In this document: positions 33,827 through 42,274 of the stretch, one piece after another
How the letters are laid out: every line of letters starts with the position of its first letter
Numbering within the stretch: the first letter of the stretch is position 1
Assembly (NCBI RefSeq): GCF_001461695.1
Contig: NZ_AUTC01000146.1
Location: 248,001 to 312,000 of the forward strand
Direction: 5' to 3'
DNA length: 64,000 nt
Source of the DNA: Sinorhizobium fredii USDA 205
GTDB taxonomy: Bacteria; Pseudomonadota; Alphaproteobacteria; Rhizobiales; Rhizobiaceae
Notes under the pieces: model-generated
What the model saw: only the letters and a program-made list of their open reading frames with translations
What the model was told of the DNA's origin: nothing
Databases searched by the model: none
Program-made: the position numbers and the translations under genes

Positions 33827-35109
33827 CCTCGCGACAGGATCTGCGTGACCTCGTTCACCAGCGTCTCGCCGCCCTGCTTCACGTCGAGCTGGCCGAAGCC
33901 CACCTGTTCGGCGACGGTGCGCAGCGCAAGCTCGGCCTCGCCGGCACCGGAAGGCGGCGGCGGCGGCAGGGGACCGGCGAGCGGGCCAAGACCGGAGACG
34001 TAGTCGAGTGCGGAGCGGCCGAGTTCGTCGAGCGTCGGTGCCAGTTTCTCGCGGACCGCGGCCGATTCCGGCACGCCACGTTCGACGCCGAGGATTTCGG
34101 CGGCCTTGGGATCCGTGACGAAGAAGTTGATGTATTTGGCGCCGAGTTCCGGATCCTTGGTCTGTGCCGAGACAGAGAAGAACATCGACGGTTTGCGGTA
34201 GTGGCCGCCCTTGGCGTCCTTACCGATCAGCGGGTGGTTGCTGAGCGCCAGCTTGTCCTTGTTGATGGCCTGATAGGCGACGAGCTGGTTGGAGTGGGCG
34301 TAGGATGTTGCCGCCTTGCCGAGCGACAGCGGGCTCGTGTCGGGATTGAATTGATCGAGCGCCTGGATATCCGGCGGCACGCAGGCCTTCGCCTCGCGCA
34401 TCGCCGCCCACATGGCGAACCATTCGGCCGCGTCATTCGCGTCGTAGGCGATCTTGCCGTCGGCGGTGAACAGCGCCTTGCCGCGCTGACGAAGCCAGTT
34501 TTCAAGGAGCGGTTCGACGCCGCTGCCGTCCGACAGGCCGAAATAGCCCTTGCGCTTGCCGGCCTTGGTGATCTCGGCGCCAATCCGCGCCAGATCCTCC
34601 CAGGTCGTCGAGGGGGTAGGCAGCTCGACGCCGGCTTCCTCGAAGGCGACTGTATTGACCAGCATCGTTGCCGAGTTGGCGCCCAGGCTGATGCCGTAGA
34701 GCTTGCCGTCGACGCTGCCGCCCTCGATCTGCACCTTGTCGAAATCCTCGACCTTGAGCACCGAGCCGAGATAGTCGTTAAGCGGCGCGAGTGCGCCACG
34801 TCGGGCATATTCGACGATATAGCGATAGTCCATCTGGATGATGTCCGGCGCGTTGCGACCGGCGACCTGGGTCGCAAGCCGCGGCCAGTAATCGCTCCAG
34901 CCAAGGAACTCGCCGTTGATCGAGACTCCCGAATTTGCGGATTGAAAGAGCTGGTTGACCTTGTTGGTGCGGTCGGCGCGAGCCTGCGAGCCCCACCAGA
35001 GCAGCCTGAGCCGCGCTTCCTGGGAAAGCGCGCTCGATGCCAGCATGGAATATGAAAGAAGTGCCGCGCCTCCGGCGAGCACATTGCGTCTGGTCATGCG
35101 CATTGTCAT
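33823..35109 (-). CDS. Sugar ABC transporter periplasmic substrate-binding protein
   Basis: A 428-residue family 1 extracellular solute-binding protein. The N-terminus MTMRMTRRNVLAGGAALL carries a twin-Arg-like pair before the hydrophobic signal segment, so Tat export is possible. The mature part reads LRLLWWGSQARADRTNKVNQ and DIIQMDYRYIVEYARRG, typical of the oligosaccharide/polyol group. GGAGGAGGAAC precedes the ATG at 35109. It is first gene of the importer operon, with a TetR-type operator about 60 bases upstream. Confidence 0.92.
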   Translation of the reverse strand: MTMRMTRRNVLAGGAALLSYSMLASSALSQEARLRLLWWGSQARADRTNKVNQLFQSANSGVSINGEFLGWSDYWPRLATQVAGRNAPDIIQMDYRYIVEYARRGALAPLNDYLGSVLKVEDFDKVQIEGGSVDGKLYGISLGANSATMLVNTVAFEEAGVELPTPSTTWEDLARIGAEITKAGKRKGYFGLSDGSGVEPLLENWLRQRGKALFTADGKIAYDANDAAEWFAMWAAMREAKACVPPDIQALDQFNPDTSPLSLGKAATSYAHSNQLVAYQAINKDKLALSNHPLIGKDAKGGHYRKPSMFFSVSAQTKDPELGAKYINFFVTDPKAAEILGVERGVPESAAVREKLAPTLDELGRSALDYVSGLGPLAGPLPPPPPSGAGEAELALRTVAEQVGFGQLDVKQGGETLVNEVTQILSRG

Positions 35110-35170
35110 CTGTTCCTCCTCCCTCAGGAACGCCTCCACAACGTTCCGTGATGTCTACCTCTTGCAACAA

Positions 35171-35186
35171 ATAACTAATTGGTTAC
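35171..35186. promoter_or_regulatory. Putative TetR operator before the importer operon
   Basis: ATAACTAATTGGTTAC; its complement GTAACCAATTAGTTAT matches the site at 36043-36058 in 13 of 16 positions. It is a GTAAC-N6-GTTAT imperfect palindrome between the binding-protein gene (starts 35109, minus) and the TetR gene (starts 35308, plus), and can serve both promoters. Confidence 0.7.
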
Positions 35187-35307
35187 AAGTTATGGACAAG
35201 CAATGATCCTGTCAAGCAGTTGTGTGCGAAGGTATCATTATCTTGTAAGATTTTTTTACAAAGTCGCATCGATTGCCGTTGATGGCAAGGGTGCCGGAGG
35301 TGACGGA

Positions 35308-35988
35308 ATGGACAAGCTGCAGGCGGAGGGGAAGGCACGGAAGGTGGCCAATGGCGGACGGGCGGACCGGGCGGCGCAGCGCGATCCGGAGCGCACGCGC
35401 GCCTCGATCCTTGCCGCGGCGACGGTCGAGTTCGCAGAGAACGGTATCGGCGGTGCGCGGGTCGACGCGATCGCCGAGCGGGCCGGTACCAACAAACGGA
35501 TGCTCTACCATTATTTCGGCGACAAGGAGCAGCTCTACCTTGCCGTTCTCGAGGAAGCCTATATCGGAATTCGAACGGCTGAGAAATCCTTGAATCTCAG
35601 CGATTTGACGCCGGAGCAGGGGGTGGCGGAGCTCGCCATGTTCACCTGGAAATACTTCCTCGAACACCCGGAGTTCCTGAGCCTCCTCGGCACCGAGAAC
35701 CTGCATCGGGCCCGTTGGCTGCGCCAGTCGACGCGGCTCAAGGAACTGCATTCGCATTTCATCGACAAGCTTGCCGACCTGCTCGATCGCGGCAAGGCGA
35801 AGGGCCTGTTCCGCGTCGACGCCGATCCCCTGAACGTCTATCTGACGATCGCCGCGCTCGGCTATTTCTACATCTCCAACCAGCATACGCTGACGACGAT
35901 TTTCGGCCGCGACCTCATGGAGGAGGCAAGCATCGAGGCGTGGAAGCGGCATATCGTCCAGGTGACTTTGGCCTCAATTCGCCGCTGA
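35308..35988 (+). CDS. TetR-family repressor of the carbohydrate locus
   Basis: A 226-residue regulator. After a charged N-terminal tail comes the TetR HTH (RASILAAATVEFAENGIGGA, then RVDAIAERAGTNKRMLYHYF), and then an all-helical ligand domain of the TetR_C type (LEHPEFLSLLGTENLHRARW). I chose the ATG at 35308 because GGAGG lies 11 bases upstream; the open extension to 35179 crosses the operator region. It sits between the importer and catabolic operons, both preceded by matching palindromes, so it probably represses both until a pathway metabolite binds. Confidence 0.9.
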   Translation: MDKLQAEGKARKVANGGRADRAAQRDPERTRASILAAATVEFAENGIGGARVDAIAERAGTNKRMLYHYFGDKEQLYLAVLEEAYIGIRTAEKSLNLSDLTPEQGVAELAMFTWKYFLEHPEFLSLLGTENLHRARWLRQSTRLKELHSHFIDKLADLLDRGKAKGLFRVDADPLNVYLTIAALGYFYISNQHTLTTIFGRDLMEEASIEAWKRHIVQVTLASIRR

Positions 35989-36042
35989 ATCGCTGACATG
36001 TCGTTTTTAATGTTGACAAGTGGGAATTTTCTCTGCCACAAA

Positions 36043-36058
36043 GTAACCGTTTAGTTAC
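36043..36058. promoter_or_regulatory. Putative TetR operator before the catabolic operon
   Basis: GTAACCGTTTAGTTAC, a GTAAC-N6-GTTAC perfect-armed palindrome (AGTAAC / GTTACT if one more base is counted), 52 bases before the ATG at 36111. It matches the site at 35171-35186. Confidence 0.72.
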
Positions 36059-36110
36059 TGGCTCGTGAGGGCTGGTCCGCGCCCACCAGGCCTGTCAGGG
36101 AGGAGATCGC

Positions 36111-37259
36111 ATGCCACGTTTGGGGATAATTCTGCACGGCGTCACCGGCCGAATGGGCTACAACCAGCATCTGGTGCGCTCGATACTGGCCATTCGCGAT
36201 CAGGGCGGGCTGACGCTCAAGTCCGGCGAACGGCTGGAAATCGATCCGATCATCGTCGGGCGCAACCGCGACAAGATGGAGCATCTGGCGAAGCGCCACA
36301 ACATTGCCCGCTGGTCGACCGACCTCGACGCGGCCATGGCCGATCCGAAGGACCAGATCTTCTTCGATGCCGGCACGACGCTGATGCGCGCCGACCTGAT
36401 CGGCAGGGCCTTGGATGCCGGCAAGCATGTCTATTGCGAGAAGCCGATCTCCGATGACTTGAAGATCGCCGTCAAGCTGGCGCGCAAGGCGCGCGCCTCC
36501 GGCCTGAAGCACGGCGTGGTGCAGGACAAGCTTTTCCTGCCCGGCCTGCGCAAGCTGGCGATGCTCAGGGATTCCGGCTTCTTCGGAAAGATCCTTTCGG
36601 TGCGCGGCGAGTTCGGCTACTGGGTCTTCGAGGGCGATTGGGGGGTGCCGGCCCAGCGACCCTCCTGGAATTACCGCAAGAACGATGGCGGCGGCATCAT
36701 TCTCGATATGCTCTGCCACTGGCGCTACGTGCTCGACAATCTGTTCGGTGAGGTCAAGTCCGTCTCCTGCCTTGGCGCCACCCATATACCGCGCCGCGTC
36801 GACGAACAGGGCCGGACCTATGATTGCGACACGGACGACGCGGCCTATGCGACCTTCGAGCTCGAGGGCGGTGTGATCGCGCAGGTCAATTCCTCCTGGG
36901 CGGTGAGGGTGCGCCGCGACGATCTCGTCACCTTCCAGGTCGACGGGACGCATGGCTCGGCGGTCGCCGGCCTGACGAAATGCTGGACCCAGCACCGCGT
37001 CAACACACCGAAGCCGGTCTGGAACCCGGATCAGCCGCAGACGATCGATTTCTACAAGACCTGGGACGAGGTGCCGGATACGCAGGTCTTCGACAACGGC
37101 TTCAAGGCCCAGTGGGAAATGTTCCTGCGCCATGTCGCCGAGGACGCTCCCTGGCCCTATGGGCTCGAGGCCGGCGCCAAGGGCGTGCAGCTTGCCGAAC
37201 TCGGACTCAAGTCCTGGGCCGAACGCCGCTGGCTCGATGTTCCGGAACTGGAGTTCTGA
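36111..37259 (+). CDS. Gfo/Idh/MocA-family dehydrogenase
   Basis: A 382-residue oxidoreductase, first gene of the catabolic operon. It begins MPRLGIILHGVTGRMGYNQH, a Rossmann start of the GVTGRMG type, and has the EKP motif (HVYCEKPISDDL). The C-terminal sheet domain is complete (GGGIILDMLCHWRYVLDNLF, with the conserved DMLCHW position). GGGAGGAG precedes the ATG. It lies three bases before the DUF993 gene. By family it oxidises a sugar or polyol with NAD(P). Confidence 0.92.
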   Translation: MPRLGIILHGVTGRMGYNQHLVRSILAIRDQGGLTLKSGERLEIDPIIVGRNRDKMEHLAKRHNIARWSTDLDAAMADPKDQIFFDAGTTLMRADLIGRALDAGKHVYCEKPISDDLKIAVKLARKARASGLKHGVVQDKLFLPGLRKLAMLRDSGFFGKILSVRGEFGYWVFEGDWGVPAQRPSWNYRKNDGGGIILDMLCHWRYVLDNLFGEVKSVSCLGATHIPRRVDEQGRTYDCDTDDAAYATFELEGGVIAQVNSSWAVRVRRDDLVTFQVDGTHGSAVAGLTKCWTQHRVNTPKPVWNPDQPQTIDFYKTWDEVPDTQVFDNGFKAQWEMFLRHVAEDAPWPYGLEAGAKGVQLAELGLKSWAERRWLDVPELEF

Positions 37260-37262
37260 GCC

Positions 37263-38426
37263 ATGGCAAGCATCGATCTTCCCCACGAAGGCAGGCTTGT
37301 CCGGTACGAGCTCACCGGCCGGACGGTTCCGCTCAGGAAGCGCGAGGCGGCCGCCTTTCCGCGGGTCGCCTTCGCAGCGGCGCATGTGGTCGCCGATCCT
37401 CTCGCCGACAACGATCCGTGGCTGACGCCGGCGATCGACTGGGAGCGGACGCTCGCCTTCCGCCACCGCCTCTGGGATCTCGGGCTCGGGGTTGCCGAAG
37501 CGATGGACACCGCCCAGCGCGGCATGGGGCTGGGCTGGACCGAGGCGCGCGAGCTCATCCGCCGGGCGCTTGCCGAAGCGCGCGGTCGTCCCGGCGCGCT
37601 GATCGCCTGCGGTGCCGGCACCGACCATCTGGCGCCCGGTCCGCAGGTGACGGTCGACGACATCATCAAGGCCTATGAGAGCCAGATCGAGGCGATCGAG
37701 GCTGAGAACGGCCGGATCATCCTGATGGCGAGCCGGGCGCTGGCCGCCGCCGCCAGGAGCCCCGACGACTATGTACGCGTCTATGACCGGATTCTCTCTC
37801 AGGTGAAGGAGCCGGTGATCATCCATTGGCTCGGCGAGATGTTCGACCCGGCGCTCGAAGGCTATTGGGGCAATGCCGACCACATGGAGGCGATGAGGAC
37901 CTGCCTGGCGGTCATCGAGGCGCATGCGGCCAAGGTCGACGGCATCAAGATCTCGTTGCTCTCGAAGGAGAAGGAGATCGCCATGCGGCGGCAATTGCCG
38001 CAGGGCGTGCGCATGTATACCGGCGACGACTTCAACTATGCCGAACTGATCGCCGGCGACGAAAAAGGCCATTCGGACGCGCTTCTCGGTATTTTCGATG
38101 CGATTGCACCGGTGGCCTCGGCCGCGCTGGAGGCGCTGGGCGAGGGGCGGAACGGCGCGTTTTTCGAACTGCTCGAGCCGACGGTGCCGCTGTCGCGGCA
38201 TATCTTCAAGGCGCCGACGCGCTTCTACAAGACCGGTGTCGTCTTCCTCGCCTATCTCAACGGATTGCAGGATCATTTCGTGATGATCGGCGGCCAGCAG
38301 AGCGCCCGCTCGCTCACGCATCTGGCCGAACTCTTCCGGCTGGCGGACGAGGCCGGCGCTCTCGCCGATCCGGACCTCGCCACGGCGCGGATGCGGCGCG
38401 TGCTTGCCGTCCATGGCGTTGCGTGA
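37263..38426 (+). CDS. DUF993 protein, aldolase-like (dihydrodipicolinate synthase superfamily)
   Basis: A 387-residue TIM-barrel protein of the DUF993 family, which is distantly related to DapA-type class I aldolases. The segment KVDGIKISLLSKEKE places a Lys in the GIK position where DapA-family enzymes form the Schiff base. Other family segments are ACGAGTDHLAPG and EPVIIHWLGEMFDPALEGYW. No member has a function I know. In this operon it is a good candidate for the carbon-carbon cleaving step. It overlaps no neighbour and is followed after nine bases by the enolase-like gene. Confidence 0.85.
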   Translation: MASIDLPHEGRLVRYELTGRTVPLRKREAAAFPRVAFAAAHVVADPLADNDPWLTPAIDWERTLAFRHRLWDLGLGVAEAMDTAQRGMGLGWTEARELIRRALAEARGRPGALIACGAGTDHLAPGPQVTVDDIIKAYESQIEAIEAENGRIILMASRALAAAARSPDDYVRVYDRILSQVKEPVIIHWLGEMFDPALEGYWGNADHMEAMRTCLAVIEAHAAKVDGIKISLLSKEKEIAMRRQLPQGVRMYTGDDFNYAELIAGDEKGHSDALLGIFDAIAPVASAALEALGEGRNGAFFELLEPTVPLSRHIFKAPTRFYKTGVVFLAYLNGLQDHFVMIGGQQSARSLTHLAELFRLADEAGALADPDLATARMRRVLAVHGVA

Positions 38427-38435
38427 GGCGCGGCC

Positions 38436-39851
38436 ATGACGGAAGCCCCACGCGTCAAGCTCGTTGAAGCGGAGTTTTTCGAGCGGCCGGTCGATTTCCG
38501 CTTTGCCTTCCGCTTCGGCGCGGCGCGCGTCGAGAGCGCGCCGCAAGCCTTCGTCCGGGTCCGGATCGAAGATGAACGAGGCCGCTCCGCCACCGGCTGG
38601 GCGGGCGAGATGATGATGCCGAAATGGTTCGACAAGAACCCGGAACTGTCACCGGGCGACAATGTCGAGCAACTCCGTAGGTCGCTTCGCCTGGCGTTCG
38701 AGGGGTTGCGATCGCTCAAGGCGGACACCCCCTTCGACCTGCATGCCGCCGCCGAGGCGGATCATCATTGGGCAGCAGCAAGACATGGCCTGCCGGCACT
38801 CGTGGCGTCCTACGGGCTGGCGCTCGTCGATCGCGCCATCATCGATGCGCTCTGCCGGATGAACGGCGTCAGTGCAGTGGCGGCGGTCACCGGAAATCTG
38901 CTCGGGATTACCGATGCCGCCGCGCCCGATCTTGCCGGCTTCGATCTCGCCGGCTTCCTTTCGCAGATGACCCCGTCGTCGACGCTTGCCGTCCGCCACA
39001 CGATCGGCCTTGCGGACGCCTTGAATGCGTCCGAACTGAACCCCGCGCAACGCCTCGAAGATGGGCTGCCGCAGACGCTGGACGAGGTGATCGCCGCCTA
39101 TGGCCACCGCTATTTCAAGATCAAGGTTCACGGCCGTCCCACCGAGGATACCGAACGCCTGGTTGCGATCGCATCGGTGCTCGATCGCCTTGCCGATGTC
39201 TACCGGGTGACGCTCGACGGCAACGAGCAGTTCGAAAGCGGCGAGGTCGTCGCCGAGCTTCTCGACCGGATCGAGAAAGAACCCCGCCTGAAAAGGTTGC
39301 GGGCGTCCGTCCTGTTCTTCGAGCAGCCGATTGCGCGTGCGGAAGCGCTGTCGAAATCGGTCGCGGCGCTCGCCGAGCACCTGCCGCTCGAGGTCGACGA
39401 ATCCGACGGCGACATCGGATCCTTCCTGCGGGCCCGCGAGCTCGGCTATGCCGGCATATCGTCGAAGTCCTGCAAGGGCTTCTATCGGTCGGTGATCAAT
39501 CGCGCCCGTGTCGAGAAATGGAACGGCGAGGCCGGAAATGCCCGCTACTTCATGTCCGCCGAGGACCTGACGACGCAGGCGGGCCTCGGTCTGCAGCAGG
39601 ACCTCGTGCTGGCGGCGCTCATCGGCGCCGGGCATATCGAGCGCAACGGCCATCACTATGTCGACGGCATGGGCCGCGCACCGGTGGCGGAACAGGCGGC
39701 CTATCTCGCCGCCCATGGCGATCTTTACGAGGACGCCGCCGGTCGGGCCCGTCTGGCCATCCGGAACGGCGACATCACCTTTTCATCCGTCTTGCGGGCA
39801 ACTGGCCTCGGCTCCTCGGTCGAGCCGGACTGGGCGTCACTGGCAGGCTGA
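38436..39851 (+). CDS. Enolase-superfamily (mandelate racemase/muconate lactonizing-like) enzyme
   Basis: A 471-residue protein with the enolase-superfamily barrel. The catalytic KxK reads YFKIKVHG, the metal ligands appear as LDGNEQ (Asp), FFEQPI (Glu) and VDESDGD (Asp/Glu), and a second Lys pair lies in SSKSCKG. This layout is nearest to the muconate lactonizing / dipeptide epimerase branch. It is longer than usual, with an extended N-terminal capping domain. In this setting a sugar-acid dehydratase or epimerase role is likely, but the exact reaction cannot be read. Confidence 0.85.
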   Translation: MTEAPRVKLVEAEFFERPVDFRFAFRFGAARVESAPQAFVRVRIEDERGRSATGWAGEMMMPKWFDKNPELSPGDNVEQLRRSLRLAFEGLRSLKADTPFDLHAAAEADHHWAAARHGLPALVASYGLALVDRAIIDALCRMNGVSAVAAVTGNLLGITDAAAPDLAGFDLAGFLSQMTPSSTLAVRHTIGLADALNASELNPAQRLEDGLPQTLDEVIAAYGHRYFKIKVHGRPTEDTERLVAIASVLDRLADVYRVTLDGNEQFESGEVVAELLDRIEKEPRLKRLRASVLFFEQPIARAEALSKSVAALAEHLPLEVDESDGDIGSFLRARELGYAGISSKSCKGFYRSVINRARVEKWNGEAGNARYFMSAEDLTTQAGLGLQQDLVLAALIGAGHIERNGHHYVDGMGRAPVAEQAAYLAAHGDLYEDAAGRARLAIRNGDITFSSVLRATGLGSSVEPDWASLAG

Positions 39852-39871
39852 CAAACCGGGAGGAGAACATC

Positions 39872-40696
39872 ATGCAGGTCGAGGGTCTTTCCATCAACCT
39901 GGCGACGATCCGCGAGCAATGCGGCTTTGCCGAAGCCGTGGATGTCTGCCTGAAGCACGGCATCACGGCGATCGCGCCCTGGCGCGACCAGGTGGCGGCG
40001 GTCGGTCTCGACGAGGCCGTCCGCATCGTTCGCGCCAACGGGCTGAAGCTGACCGGCCTTTGCCGCGGCGGCTTCTTTCCGGCGGCGGACGCCGCCGGGC
40101 GCGAGAAGGCGCTCGACGACAACAGGCGTGCGATCGATGAGGCCGCGGCACTTGGCGCCGATTGCCTGGTGCTCGTCGTCGGTGGTCTGCCCGGCGGCTC
40201 CCGGGACATCGATCGGGCCCGTCGAATGGTCGAGGAGGGGATCGCCGCCGTGTTGCCGCATGCGCGCGCGGCAGGCGTGCCGCTGGCGATCGAGCCGCTC
40301 CATCCGATGTATGCGGCCGACCGGGCCTGCGTGAACACGCTCGGCCAGGCGCTCGACATGTGCGAAGCGTTGGGTGCGGGCGTCGGCGTTGCCATAGACG
40401 TCTACCATGTCTGGTGGGATCCCGACGTCGCCAACCAGATCGCCCGGGCCGGCCGGATGAAGGCGATCCTCGCGCATCATATCTGCGACTGGCTGGTTCC
40501 GACCAGAGATATCCTGACCGATCGCGGCATGATGGGCGACGGCGTCATCGACCTCAAGGGAATCCGCGGCCAGATCGAAGCGGCGGGCTTTTTTGGCGCC
40601 CAGGAGGTCGAGATCTTCTCCGCCGAGAACTGGTGGAAACGCCCTGCCGAGGAGGTGATCGCCACCTGCGTCGAGCGCTTTCGAAGCTGCTGCTGA
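39872..40696 (+). CDS. Xylose isomerase-like TIM-barrel (sugar phosphate isomerase/epimerase family)
   Basis: A 274-residue AP-endonuclease-2-like barrel protein. Metal and substrate ligands appear in LAIEPLHPMYAADRA (Glu, His), GVAIDVYHVWWDP (Asp, His) and HICDWLVP (His, Asp), and near EVEIFSAENWW (Glu). GGGAGGAGAA precedes the ATG at 39872. It is last of four genes of the TetR-controlled operon. Members are often ketose 3-epimerases or isomerases of keto-sugars, which fits a downstream role after a dehydrogenase. Confidence 0.9.
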   Translation: MQVEGLSINLATIREQCGFAEAVDVCLKHGITAIAPWRDQVAAVGLDEAVRIVRANGLKLTGLCRGGFFPAADAAGREKALDDNRRAIDEAAALGADCLVLVVGGLPGGSRDIDRARRMVEEGIAAVLPHARAAGVPLAIEPLHPMYAADRACVNTLGQALDMCEALGAGVGVAIDVYHVWWDPDVANQIARAGRMKAILAHHICDWLVPTRDILTDRGMMGDGVIDLKGIRGQIEAAGFFGAQEVEIFSAENWWKRPAEEVIATCVERFRSCC

Positions 40697-40779
40697 GAAC
40701 GCTGACTCGGATACAATTCTTACAAGTAAGGGGCTGGCTTTGGCCATATCCGGGTTGACTTTCGTTGGGATCGGCTACT

Positions 40780-40804
40780 AACATGTATTCTAAATTTACA
40801 TGTT
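40780..40804. promoter_or_regulatory. Inverted repeat before the 40856 dehydrogenase
   Basis: AACATGTA (40780-40787) and TACATGTT (40797-40804), perfect 8-base arms with a 9-base AT-rich spacer, 51 bases before the ATG. It differs from the TetR-type sites at 35171 and 36043. It may be an operator for a regulator encoded elsewhere. Confidence 0.5.
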
Positions 40805-40855
40805 GGTCTTTGCCGTCGGTCGCGCGGCGCCACTCCAGACAGGATTGCGTGAGAG

Positions 40856-42160
40856 ATGATGGATGACAAACGTCGTTTTGCGCTGGTCGGCACCGGCAAT
40901 CGCGGCACCACCATGTGGGGCAGGGACCTTCTCGCCGGTTGGCGCGGCTTCGTAGATCTCGTCGCCATAGCCGATACGAATTCCCTGCGCGCGGAACGAG
41001 CCCGCACGATGATCGCCAGCAATGCGCCGATCTATGGCGATGTCGACAGGATGCTGGCCGAAGCGCGGCCGGATCTGGTGATCGTCTGCACCCCGGACGA
41101 CACCCATGACGATATCGTCGTCAAGGCGCTCGAATCCGGCGCCGACGTCATCACCGAGAAGCCGATGACGACGACGGTCGAGAAGATCCGCCGCATCCTG
41201 GACGCGGAAAAGCGCACCGGGCGGCGGGTCGACGTGTCCTTCAACTACCGCTTCGCGCCGACGGCGGCGCGCATCAAGGAACTTATCAACGCCGGCGAAA
41301 TCGGCCGCGTCACCTCGGTCGACTTCCACTGGTATCTCGACACCCACCACGGCGCCGACTATTTCCGCCGCTGGCACGCCTATACGGATCGCTCGGGCAG
41401 CCTCTTCGTCCACAAGGCGACGCATCATTTCGACCTTCTGAACTGGTATCTCGACAGCGAACCGGACACGGTCAGCGCCTTTGCCGAGCTGCAGATGTAC
41501 GGGCGCAAAGGCCCGTTCCGCGGCCCGCGCTGCAAGCTCTGTCCCCACAAGGGAAGCTGCGACTTTTATCTGGATATCGGAGCCGATCCGTTCCTGGACG
41601 CGCTTTACGAGCAGCCCGCCGAGATCGACGGCTATTTCCGCGACGGCTGCGTGTTCCGCGAGGACATCGACATTCCCGACACGATGGTCGCCAATATCCG
41701 CTATCGCAACGACGTCCACGTCTCCTATTCGCTGAACACTTTTCAGCCGATCGAGGGTCACCACATCGCCTTCAACGGAACGAAGGGCAGGATCGAATTG
41801 CGCCAGTACGAGGACCAGCCCTGGGAGACGCCGCCGGAAGACGTCATCCTGCTCGTGCGCAACTTCCCGAAGGGCGTCCCGGCCGTCGAGCGCATCAAGG
41901 TGCCGCATTCTTCGGGCGGGCATTACGGCGGCGACGACCGCATGCGCAACATGATCTTCAAGCCCGGCATCACCGACCCGCTCGGACAGCGGGCCGGTGC
42001 ACGGGCCGGGGCGCTTTCTGTTCTCTGCGGTATCGCGGCGCTTCAAAGCGCTGAGAGCGGGACGCTCGTCCGGCTTGCCGACCTGATGCCGGATCTTTTC
42101 GAGGAGCGCTCCGTGCCGCGGTTTGCGGCGCAATCCTCCGCCTCCGTCGGTCGCCGGTGA
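40856..42160 (+). CDS. Gfo/Idh/MocA-family dehydrogenase with Cys cluster
   Basis: A 434-residue oxidoreductase. Rossmann start FALVGTGNRGTTMWGRDLL and EKP motif (VITEKPMTTTVEKI) are clear. The C-terminal domain carries the unusual CKLCPHKGSC segment (~residues 226-235), possibly a zinc or structural Cys site, and DVSFNYRFAPTAARIKELIN before it. It has its own promoter with an inverted repeat, 159 bases after the isomerase gene, so it may join the same pathway without sharing the TetR operator. Confidence 0.9.
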   Translation: MMDDKRRFALVGTGNRGTTMWGRDLLAGWRGFVDLVAIADTNSLRAERARTMIASNAPIYGDVDRMLAEARPDLVIVCTPDDTHDDIVVKALESGADVITEKPMTTTVEKIRRILDAEKRTGRRVDVSFNYRFAPTAARIKELINAGEIGRVTSVDFHWYLDTHHGADYFRRWHAYTDRSGSLFVHKATHHFDLLNWYLDSEPDTVSAFAELQMYGRKGPFRGPRCKLCPHKGSCDFYLDIGADPFLDALYEQPAEIDGYFRDGCVFREDIDIPDTMVANIRYRNDVHVSYSLNTFQPIEGHHIAFNGTKGRIELRQYEDQPWETPPEDVILLVRNFPKGVPAVERIKVPHSSGGHYGGDDRMRNMIFKPGITDPLGQRAGARAGALSVLCGIAALQSAESGTLVRLADLMPDLFEERSVPRFAAQSSASVGRR

Positions 42161-42274
42161 CGTACATCGGAGAGTTGCATCTTCGTTTTGGCATTACAAA
42201 AGCGTAACTTCGGTCTGGGACCGGCTTACGCTATCGGTCGGTTCGCACCTCGACCCGATAAACGGAGCGCTCCG

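Noticed and set aside
36051..38546. An 831-codon open frame on the minus strand opposite the Gfo/Idh and DUF993 genes
   Set aside because: It mirrors two well-supported plus-strand enzymes, has repetitive Arg/His/Asp-rich composition typical of antisense frames in high-GC DNA, and shows no domain.
38768..39871. In-frame extension upstream of the TIM-barrel isomerase
   Set aside because: It overlaps the enolase-like gene in another frame, and the ATG at 39872 has a strong ribosome site.
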